Shown here: one piece after another, positions 55,933 to 64,000 of the stretch | How positions within the stretch are numbered: position 1 is the first letter of the stretch | How the letters are laid out: each line of letters begins with the position of its first letter | Position numbers and translations under genes: made by a program | DNA from: Cannabis sativa | Taxonomy: Eukaryota; Streptophyta; Magnoliopsida; Rosales; Cannabaceae | DNA: 64,000 nt | Direction of reading: 5' to 3' | Assembly (NCBI RefSeq): GCF_029168945.1 | Contig: NC_083603.1 | Span: 8,494,001-8,558,000, forward strand | The notes under the pieces: model-generated | Database searches by the model: none | The model's input: the letters and a program-made list of their open reading frames with translations, nothing else | What the model was told of the DNA's origin: nothing

Positions 55933-58764
55933 AAAATATTATATATTTAGGCGCCCGTAAAAGTTAATATCACATATACTTTTACAATACCACATAATAA
56001 TATTGATGCTATGTTTTTTTTTTAAAAAAAAAAAAAAAAATTAAAGGTACAATATATAATAGATTAATCAAGATTTTTTTTTATATCCACATAATAATGT
56101 TTGAGATTATAATTATTGTATTTTTGAAAGGTGTTACACTTTTGGAGTATTTTTAAAGTAATGGCGATAAAAATGATGTGTAAGAAAGATAAAATAAAAT
56201 ATGGAATTTTTACATGAAAAATACAAAATTTAACTTTTATTACACTTTTACCTTATTCACACGGGCAAGATAACTTTTATACCTCTTATTATATTTTTAT
56301 TTACCAAAATACCACATGCACACATAATTCTCTTAGGCGTTTGGTTGGGAGGAATGAAAATATAGGAATAGGAATGGGAATGGGAATAGGAATAGGAATG
56401 GAATGGAATAAAATTTAAAATGCATAAAAAAAATTGATAAAAAAATAATTAATTTTTTTTTGTTGTTACATTAGAATGGTCATTCCTTTCTTTTTAAAAT
56501 GGAATAGCCATTCCACCAAAATGGTAGAAAGAGCATTCCATTGGAATGTCATTCCAATACTTTAAAATGCAACCAAACAAAGGAATGGAATGAAAATTGT
56601 TTCCTTTCCATTCCATTCCATTTCATTACCTCCAACCAAACGCCACCTAAATGATGATGTCATTGTTCTTCCATTATACTCAACCAATCTATCTTTTCAA
56701 TTTCTTTTCTTCTTTTTCTTTCATTTTCAGCTACACATTTAAACTTCCCTATATGATTTAAAGAAGAAATATCTCCAAAAAAAATTGAAATCTCACGATC
56801 TTCAACTGCTATTGAAGAATTAGCCCACGTTTTTTTTTTCTCTTTTGTTTACAATTTTTTATATATAGCTCGTTCTTCATCTTCTCCAACTCCCTCTATG
56901 AAAAAGTTCTAATTACATGCCCTAAAGCTTCAGAAATAGGGTTGAAATCTGTCTCCAAAAAAAAAAAAAAGGAAAAAGGAAATTAGATGATTGTTTTTCA
57001 TATGATAATTTTGTTAAGCCCATACCCAAATAGGGGAAGAGTACTGCTAAGAAGAAATCTAATATCGTTAAAGCAGAGGAAATTGAAGGAAGTCCTATTG
57101 TTGTTCGTTAAAAGGGGAAGAATCAAAATTCTCCTTTAATTGAGGTTTGATATGACATACAACTTTAAATCAACTGTTATGCAACTATTTAAAAAATCAA
57201 TATGCGCAATGTATTAAAGAAAATATTTCTCCCTGTATGAGTTCTAAAAAATTTAAAAAAGTCAAATAAATTTTCTTTTAACATATAATTGCTTGGATGT
57301 AGAAGAATAGGCTTAGATTGTCCTTTATCTGAACGGTTGGTAACCTTCTTTCACTTAATATTTCAGTTACAATTGAGTGTTTTCTTTATTGCATTCCAGC
57401 ACTTGTTTTAACTTGTGTATAAGTTCTTCATATTTTCAATCCATTGAGATGAATTTGCTACTAGCTTTGTAATTTACACAATTTATTCCTTGATCAAATT
57501 GCCCATTATAAAATATGAAAAATAGACTTACGTTCCTTTCCTGACATTTTGAAAATTCATTTATGGTCAGTCTACTATGAGAAACTATAAGGAAATTATA
57601 ATGCAATAGTTATATTTGCGAGCCAACTAACATAAAACCATAGAACAACTAATAATTTCACATATTTAACACAAACGAATATTACAACAATCGTGTTTTA
57701 TCTGTTTAGGTCGTATATTTGACAATTCTGAGCCCTATTTTTTATAATACTATGATGTTGTAGTAGCAAAATAATTATTCAACTAACGTGCAACTTAATT
57801 GCAACTAAAAATGTTAAATGTGAATTTGTATATATAAGAAGCTATTTGTTAGTATTTTTTACCACACTGATCGATAATTAATTGTACCTTTATAGTAATA
57901 TGTAGAGAAATAATTATCAGACCTCTATAAACTAACTTTATATCAACTAATTTAGTATATTAATAAAACTAAACATGTTATAAAAGTTTCTTTAAAGAGC
58001 TTTGTATTGTATTGACAATATGAAACACTTGTAAATATGATAAAATGCATTGTATCGTTATCAATTTGTAATAATTGATGTGTCAAGTTTTAGAGAGTTA
58101 GCAAAATATTTATGCAACTGTCATAAAACATAAAAAACCAGAACAGTATTTTCACGCACGTAACTCTATCTACATGTGAATTTACTATTCTATTCGCGAT
58201 TTAATATGAACAAATTCACAGTTAATTAAAAATCTAAAAATCAACGAAAATGCATCAAGATAAACATTTAACTATAGTATTGATGTAATTTTTTTTAGAT
58301 TATACTTGAGTTGGATTGTTTGGGAACTCCAGTTCAACTTTTTAAAATTTGCATTTCATGGATCTAAAAGTTGAAGTTAGGACATTAGCTTTATGCGAAT
58401 TAAACTAGATTTTTAGTTGAATTTTAGTTTTGTAGTAATTTTTCTACATTTTTTTTATGAATTTGAAACAACTTCTGTTTTGATTGATTCTGGTCGTCTT
58501 CTCAAGTGAAGTTGCCAGAATTAATGGTGGTTCTCTTTTTGGTCGGGTTTCGGTTGTGTTGGGTTACTAGGTTGGTTGCTGAAAGTTGTCGTTGTTGAAG
58601 AAGGTGGTTAATGAGACTGAATGAATAAAGCAAAATGTATTTTTGTAAATTTCTATTTTTGGGCTGTATAAATATTTATAGGGCCTGTCCAATGTATTTG
58701 TGTAATATTTTTATCAGTTTAGTATATATATGAAAAATGTCCTAATAAAATATTATATATTTAG
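55933..58764. other. 2.8-kb segment bracketed by a 19-bp direct repeat; decayed exon-like stretch inside
   Basis: TAAAATATTATATATTTAG occurs exactly at 55933-55951 and 58746-58764. Between them lie a MITE (56336-56647) and a plus-strand stretch at about 56965-57150 that reads KRKLDDCFSYDNFVKPIPK, a stop, then KKKSNIVKAEEIEGSPIVVR and another stop. This is coding-like but broken and of unknown origin. No terminal inverted repeats or reverse-transcriptase sequence were found. The direct repeat is AT-rich and could be coincidental. Confidence 0.35.
56336..56647. mobile_element. Tourist-like MITE, second copy
   Basis: Same family as 8337-8646. Ends GGCGTTTGGTTGG and CCAACCAAACGCCACC, flanked by TTA (56333-56335) and TAA (56648-56650). 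The left end lacks two bases (GT) present at the right. The interior is an extended inverted repeat of GGAATGG-type words. Confidence 0.85.
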
Positions 58765-59618
58765 ATAATGTGGAAATATTTAGCAGCTTTAAAAAATACT
58801 ATTATTGGAGATACTCTTAATACTTTGTACAAAAGTAACAATTTCATGATTCTTTATAATGGTTTATGAGTTTTATTATTTTTTTTCAATCTCTATTTCT
58901 ATTTCACTTTTAAGTTAGCATGTAATTGGAGGTAATGAAATAGAAACAAATCAATTAATTTTTTTGAATACTTAACATTTTTGTTTAGAAAGTTAAATTT
59001 TTTTAAGTAGTTCATTTTTTTTTTCTTTCTCAATGAAAATCTTAAAAAATTTCTCACTTGTTATATATATATTAGATCTTTTTTTTTTTTCTCTTTCCTT
59101 TTATTAACCAAAAGATTTATAGGTTTGTAAATCAATGTTATTTTTATTTTCATAAATTTTGACCGTTCTATTTTTTTTTTATTTATTAATGAATTTTATG
59201 AGTTTCTAACTAGATTAATATTTAAAAATATATTTTCTAAAGCATTTATTTATATAACTATATATATTTATTTGTATTATTTTATATATATATATATATT
59301 TATCTTTCTAATAATGTTAATTTTTATATAAAAAAATTTGTATTTAATTAATGCCAGCCCATTTTATCTATTTAAAATTAATGTCAATTTTTTTTACCTT
59401 TCACTGAAATCCCACATCACCAATTAATCGACTAAATATAACAAAAAGTAATATAATTGACACATCTCTATAGTTGTATTATATTAAGGGGTACTTTTAA
59501 CAAGTTTCATATCATAAAGGGCATCATTTGGTAGTGTCATAAGTTAACAAGACAAAAATTTTAAATTTTAATTGTTATTTTATTTATTAGAATATCATAT
59601 AGTGGAATGACTTTTTTA
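58765..59618. other. AT-rich intergenic sequence
   Basis: T- and TA-rich (for example TATATATATATATT near 59284). Nothing is recognised before the TRIM begins. Confidence 0.5.
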
Positions 59619-59623
59619 CTATT

Positions 59624-59836
59624 TGTTGGGCCGCGTTCTTTCACCTTGTCGGACCGCTATCTCACATTGACTTCCACATTAGTGTGATATTGTCCGCTTC
59701 GAGACTAAGCCCTGACGGTTTTAATTTTAGGCACCTTCCCAAAATGCCTTATACTAATAGAGTAGTGTCCATCCTTATATACCCATAACTCTTCCTATTC
59801 CTAGCCAATGTGGGACTTTGGTTGCATACCCCAATA
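59624..59836 (-). repeat. TRIM 3' LTR
   Basis: TGTTGGGCCGCGTTC...CATACCCCAATA on the plus strand. It is followed by ATTCTCCCCAC (59837-59847), whose complement GTGGGGAGAAT is the likely polypurine tract. Confidence 0.88.
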
Positions 59837-60499
59837 ATTCTCCCCACAAACTAAGGACCACATACTCATGGTCTCTTCTCCAGCGAAACTACCTTATGCT
59901 GCGCTATCACCAAAGGAACTCGCTGCCTGACCATCACCTTTGTCAGGAAGACTTTCGACATATGTAAAGACCGCTTAGTTTAATTTGGAAATTAGCAGTT
60001 AATTATGTTTAATTATGGAAAATTATTTATAGATATTTAAATAATTATTTAGGCTGTTATTATTGAATTCTGAAATACATTTTGTGTCATTTAGTGATTT
60101 TCATAATTTTGCATTTTCGGTGTCCGGTAACATGGAACTCGGTGTTTGGCTCAGTAAAATCACAACTTAGTATGTTAGTTTATTAAGACGGTTTATTAGA
60201 CATTGGGAATGTCGGGATTGGTCGGGAATTTAGAATTTCCCAGAAATACCCCTTTAGTGTTATTTATGTTATTTTAGTGTGAAGGGGCAAAATGGTCATT
60301 TTGCCCCATTGTTATTTTGTCCTTTAGTGGACTTTATATGGTGAAAATATGTGATTATGTGGCATTTCTTTTGGCTGAAGTAAAGAGTTAAAATAAGCAT
60401 TTTATTTTCTCATTATTCAAAAATTTCAAACATAGAAAAATTAGAATTTTCAAGAACTCTTTCTCTCTCTCTTTTCGGCCAAGCTTGGGAGTTGCTAGG

Positions 60500-60934
60500 T
60501 GTGACAGTCAGTAGTCCCGTGATCCGTAAGGGGAAATACCGGGTAAGCTGTACAATCTCACACCGCCTGGGAAAGGTCAAGTGGGATGATTCTAAGACTG
60601 TGTAGGTATGGGACTACACAGTTGAAGAGAGCTTAAATGGATTGATTGGTACTACCTATGTCAACAAGGTGCATCTTGTTTTTCGGTAGCCCATCACGAA
60701 AGAACTCCACAGTTAAGCGTGCTTGACTTGGGAGCAATTTCAGGATGGGTGACCTCCTGGGAAGTTTTCTCAGGAAGCGTGCGAGTGAGGACAAAGCACG
60801 CTGGAAACACTCGTGTTGGTCTGTAGGGCCAGTCATCAATCCAGGAAGCAGCCAGAGTGTGGCGTACTCGTGTATAAGAGCCATTAGTCTGTGGGTGTAA
60901 GGACCCAATGGAGGCTTGAAGCGGGGACGTTACA
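60500..60934 (+). mobile_element. Cassandra-like 5S-bearing LTR (solo)
   Basis: A 435-bp unit, TGTGACAGTCAG...GGGGACGTTACA, with the perfect 5-bp duplication CTAGG (60495-60499 and 60935-60939). It contains a 5S rRNA-like domain in the plus orientation, the defining feature of Cassandra TRIM LTRs. It has no partner LTR or internal domain, so it is a solo LTR. Open frames on the minus strand are accidental. Confidence 0.85.
60690..60775 (+). ncRNA. 5S rRNA-like domain within the Cassandra-like LTR
   Basis: CATCACGAAAGAACTCCACAG, then A-box AGTTAAGCGTGC (about 60713) and C-box GGATGGGTGACCTCCTGGG (about 60744), align closely to plant 5S rRNA (AGTTAAGCGCGC; GGATGGGTGACCTCCCGGG). The flanking 5S stem sequences are not conserved, so this is not a functional 5S rRNA gene. 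It is a co-opted pol III promoter. Confidence 0.82.
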
Positions 60935-61850
60935 CTAGGGTTGGGTTTTCTTGCTTGATTCAAGTGATTTTCAGCAAGTTCAAAGTGATTCTAGTAGAGG
61001 TAAACCTTGTTCTAGCTTCTTTTCTTGTTTCTTGGAAATTTTATGAAAGAAAATGGTTTGCATGCTTAGTTTGATTCTTAGTTGCTGCTGGGTTTTGATG
61101 TTGTTTTCTGTAGTTTAATTTTGATTATTTGAGTAGATTAGAGCTAGTTTGATGCATGATTGTAGCTTTGTTTCAAGCTTGGAACTTTTACTCAAAACTT
61201 TAGTTTTCAAAGAGAAATTGTTGAAATATGTTGCTGCTGTTTTGTTGATGTTTGTTGTAGTTTTCAGAGGTTATAATATGCATGTTTAAGTAGGTTTGAA
61301 CTGATTTGGATGCATGTTAGTTAGATTTAACCAAGTTTGAGTTTTGAACTCAAAGCTTGGAGCTTTAATGGCATTTTTGGTATCTGTGTGTTCTGGACTG
61401 TTTTGTTGCTTTGGTTGTGTTCTAAGGGGTATTTAGAACAGGTCTGGAAGTTTTGGTGTGGTTTGGAATTGATTTGAGCAAGTATGAATTTTTGAAAGTT
61501 TCCTGCGAGGAACCGGAATTCCGGTTGGGAAATTTTCAGGAACCCTAGATTTTCTCGTTTTTATGTTATTTGGGGTATTGCCATGCTTTTTATAGGGAAA
61601 CTTTTAGTTCCTAGTTTAAGTCCCCGGGAAGTGATTTAGCGTATCACTTAATAGTGTTGTGATTGTTATGGTTTAGGAGCCTGTAAACCGCCGTGCAGTT
61701 CGTTCCGCCAGCCGACCCAAGACACCTGAATTCAGAATTGAGGTAAGATTAGTATAACAGTATGCATATGTATTACATGTTTAGCGTGCATGTAGGAAGC
61801 ATGTTAGATTACATTAGATATGTATGTTGGCTTCGAACCATCTGACTGTG

Positions 61851-61990
61851 TCACATCGGTACAGGCTAGAGTAGGACTAGCAGCTGGAGTATGACCAGTG
61901 TACCGAGTATAGGCTGACACTGTATCACATCGGTACAGGCTAGAGTATGACTAGCAGCTGGAGTATAACCAGTGTACCGAGTATAAGCTG
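61851..61990 (+). repeat. 74-bp tandem duplication in the solo LTR
   Basis: Unit 1 (61851-61924) and unit 2 (61925 to about 61990) both run TCACATCGGTACAGGCTAGAGTA...GTGTACCGAGTATA with few differences. The related relic at 31750-31860 has a comparable doubled module. Confidence 0.9.
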
Positions 61991-62689
61991 TTACTTGTCA
62001 TTAGTACCGTCTTATGAACGTTTGGGACTCAATATCGTGTTGGACACGGAAGTTAGGGTTATGGTCAGGGGTATGGGCGTCTGATCATAACCCGGGATTT
62101 ATGTATGTTTATGATTTATGCTTTTCTTACTGAGTCTGTCGACTCACAGTGCTATGTTTATGTATAGGTAAGGGCAAGGCCAAGGCTGAGGAACCATGAG
62201 AGCGAGCCGGTGAAGATTGTACATGTCGGGGCGGTTAGGTCTGGAGCGTACGATCCTCGGGACAGCAGTGCTATTTTGTAATTAGTCGCTAGGCGACAAG
62301 TATTTTGATTAGTCAGTAAACTTTTGTAAAGCTTTTTTGTAAATGGGATCCCACAGTATTTTGTATGAAATATTTTATAAGTTTAATTAAAAAGCAAAAA
62401 TTTTAATTAATCACGATTTCCATAAACCTCGTTGATTAGCAACGAGCTGCACAGTACGTTTAAAAAATCACGCAATACGCCTATGCTAGTTAGGGTGTTA
62501 CAACATAGGTCCTAACACCGATCTCCATCTTGCACCGCCGTAATCATCAACGGGACACGCCACCTAACTACCTCAATATCAGATAGACTTTCGATACAAG
62601 GCGCCATATAGGTCTTCAATCGCGAGGTTATCACATTGAGAGTTTCTTCCACACATCGCAAATGCAGTCCACTATCCCAGCGCTTGAAC

Positions 62690-62706
62690 TTTTGGCTTTG
62701 ATACCA
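62690..62706 (-). other. TRIM primer binding site
   Basis: The minus strand reads TGGTATCAAAGCCAAAAG two bases after the LTR, matching the tRNA-Met-type PBS (TGGTATCAGAGC) with one change in the first twelve. Confidence 0.82.
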
Positions 62707-62708
62707 CT

Positions 62709-62920
62709 TGTTGGGCCCTGTTCTTTCACCTTGTCAGGCCGCTACCTCACCTTGACTTCCACATTAGTATGATATTGTCCGCTTTGAGCCTAAGCCCTCA
62801 TGGTTTTAATTTTGGGCACCTTCCCAAAGGCCTCATACTAATGGAGTAGTGTCCATCCTTATATACCCATAATTCTTCCCATTCCGAGCCAATGTGGGAC
62901 TTTGGTTGCATACCCCAATA
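62709..62920 (-). repeat. TRIM 5' LTR
   Basis: About 90% identical by eye to 59624-59836. On the minus strand it starts TATTGGGGTATGC, so the usual TG start is TA here and in the partner LTR. Confidence 0.88.
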
Positions 62921-62925
62921 CTATT

Positions 62926-63860
62926 TTAGTGGAATAACTATTCCACTTATAAATGGGTATAAAGTCGATTCCAATATAAAAATAAAAACAAAATTAATAA
63001 TTTATTTTATTAATTTTTTATGTATTTTAAATTTTATTCCATTCCTATTCTCATTTTTATTCCAACGCAATCTAATATATTAAAACTATTTAATTATTTA
63101 TGCTCTCTTCGATAGAAAATAATAAGATTTTTTTTATTATTATCTTTTTGTACCTCTAATTTATATTCTTGAAGTTATGATTTTGGCTAATTTCATTTAC
63201 TTAAATAGACACGTCAGCACATTTTTCAACACAATTTATCATAAACTACTACAAAAATTTGTGTTTATGCCATTTTTTGTAGGCAAAAATAGGGGTTTGC
63301 CTTGACAAAATTGAATTAACTTTAGTCGGTGCTTTTTTTGGCAAAGGTCATCGAAAATTTGTCAGTGCTATATCAATGCCAAAAAAATAGGTATTGTCAA
63401 TGCATAAAAATACTCGTGAAAATAGGGCACGCTACAAAAGAGAATCATGATTGATGTAATTGTTTTATCTTTTGTCAGTGTCGTTTTGCACTAAAAAAGA
63501 GTAAATTTTCATTGGCAAAAAAATGCACTAACAAAAGTTAACTTATTGCTGGTAAAAGTTAAACCATTGTTAACGATAAATTGCACAGACTAAAGAGGCT
63601 GAATTGATTCATGGTCGGGAAAAGTTTGCATTTTTCAATTACAATTTAATTTATAATTAATTAATTTTAAATCATAAATCAATAAGAATAAATAAAATTC
63701 ATCATTATACTGTAAACCGTATCATATTAGCAACTTATCACGTTCAGATGACCATATTTTATTTTGATTCAGAAACACAAATTAATCTGAAAAAATAATC
63801 AACCATAATGCACAGAATTACAAGGTTCACCCCCTTGGAAACACATTCCAAGTGGTTACG
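62926..63860. other. Intergenic; possible CACTA-like terminus near 63247
   Basis: ACTACTACAAAAATTTGTG at about 63246 followed by repeated TTGCC/GGCAA and GTCAGTG-like words up to about 63600 has the look of a CACTA end with subterminal repeats. The other end was not found. Confidence 0.3.
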
Positions 63861-64000
63861 TGTAACACCCTAACTATCTTAGGCGTATTACGTGATTTTT
63901 AAACGTACTGTGCAGCTCGTTGCTAATCAACGAGGTTTATGGAAAAACGTGATTAATTAAAATTTTGCTTTTTAATTAAACTTATAAACCATATTATAAA
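63861..64000 (-). mobile_element. Start of another LTR of the 59963-62502 family, cut by the window end
   Basis: TGTAACACCCTAACTA onward is the reverse complement of about 62365-62502, including TTAATTAATCACG and the CGTTGATTAGCAACG inverted word. It is therefore an inverted copy continuing beyond the window. Confidence 0.88.

Larger units (their letters stand above)
59963..62502 (+). mobile_element. Gypsy-like solo LTR inside the TRIM
   Basis: Begins TGTAAAGACCGCTTAG and ends GTTAGGGTGTTACA, with the perfect 5-bp duplication ACATA (59958-59962 and 62503-62507). Without the nested Cassandra-like unit it is about 2.1 kb. It has a 74-bp tandem duplication (61851-61990) and the downstream words GGTAAGGGCAAGGCCAAGG and GGGGCGGTTAGGTC. 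A relic lies at 31641-32460 and another copy starts at 63861 in opposite orientation. Plus orientation is a tentative assignment. Confidence 0.88.
59624..62920 (-). mobile_element. TRIM (miniature LTR retrotransposon) containing nested LTRs
   Basis: LTRs of 213 and 212 bp (59624-59836 and 62709-62920) in direct orientation, with a perfect 5-bp target duplication CTATT outside (59619-59623 and 62921-62925). The native internal part is only 126 + 201 bases and is non-coding. It holds a PBS beside the right LTR and a purine tract beside the left LTR, so the element runs on the minus strand. A 2540-bp solo LTR sits inside. Such elements depend on proteins from other retrotransposons. Confidence 0.9.

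Noticed and set aside
56965..57150. A functional gene
   Set aside because: Two in-frame stops fall within 60 codons and no splice arrangement rescues it convincingly, so it is kept only as a decayed coding-like stretch.
60690..60775. Functional 5S rRNA gene
   Set aside because: Only the internal promoter boxes and their surroundings are conserved. The 5' and 3' strands of the 5S terminal stem are missing and the unit is bounded by LTR ends with a TSD.
60633..60963. Two overlapping minus-strand frames
   Set aside because: They are antisense translations of the Cassandra-like LTR with its 5S-like domain. No protein family fits.

Overview
This window is plant nuclear DNA: AT-rich, intron-containing genes scattered in a dense patchwork of transposable elements. 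Protein similarity and element types (Cassandra-like 5S-bearing LTR, L1-type LINEs, Ty1-copia, Ty3-gypsy, Mutator-like, hAT, PIF/Harbinger MITEs, a tRNA-derived SINE, a TRIM) point to a eudicot. A Rosales-type genome such as Cannabaceae is a guess I cannot verify here.

Only three convincing host genes are present. (1) A UVI4/OSD1 (POLYCHOME) family APC/C inhibitor lies on the minus strand (two coding exons, 26429..24939). (2) A RABA4-type Rab GTPase lies on the plus strand (two exons, 43557..44697). (3) A single-exon DUF7054 protein resembling At4g22758 lies on the plus strand (55188..55589). A small secreted-peptide-like ORF at 23625 is uncertain.

Layout: 1-6.6 kb is an LTR copy on the minus strand dismembered by a CACTA-like fragment, a Tourist-like MITE and a Mutator-like element (MULE), with a second MULE beside it. 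6.9-10.7 kb holds hAT-like elements with a nested MITE and two solo LTRs. 11.8-17.8 kb is a complete L1-type LINE with a 15-bp target duplication. 18-20.7 kb is a decayed copia copy split by a MULE. 20.7-24.9 kb is mostly unidentified. UVI4/OSD1 follows. 27.4-30.6 kb is a MULE carrying a LINE fragment trimmed at both ends. 30.6-40.7 kb contains hAT pieces, an LTR remnant and a truncated gypsy element whose reverse transcriptase is split by a solo LTR. 40.7-42.9 kb is a probable long-TIR element. RABA4 follows. 47.4-54.8 kb is a structurally complete but coding-dead copia element with nearly identical LTRs. After the DUF7054 gene come a SINE, a MITE and a triple nest (TRIM containing a gypsy-like solo LTR containing a Cassandra-like LTR) at 59.6-62.9 kb. 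A further LTR runs off the end.

The host genes do not form a pathway. What ties the window together is its insertion history, which can be ordered because many insertions retain exact target-site duplications (TSDs). All repeat comparisons were made by eye on the given sequence. Family names come from hallmark motifs, not database searches.
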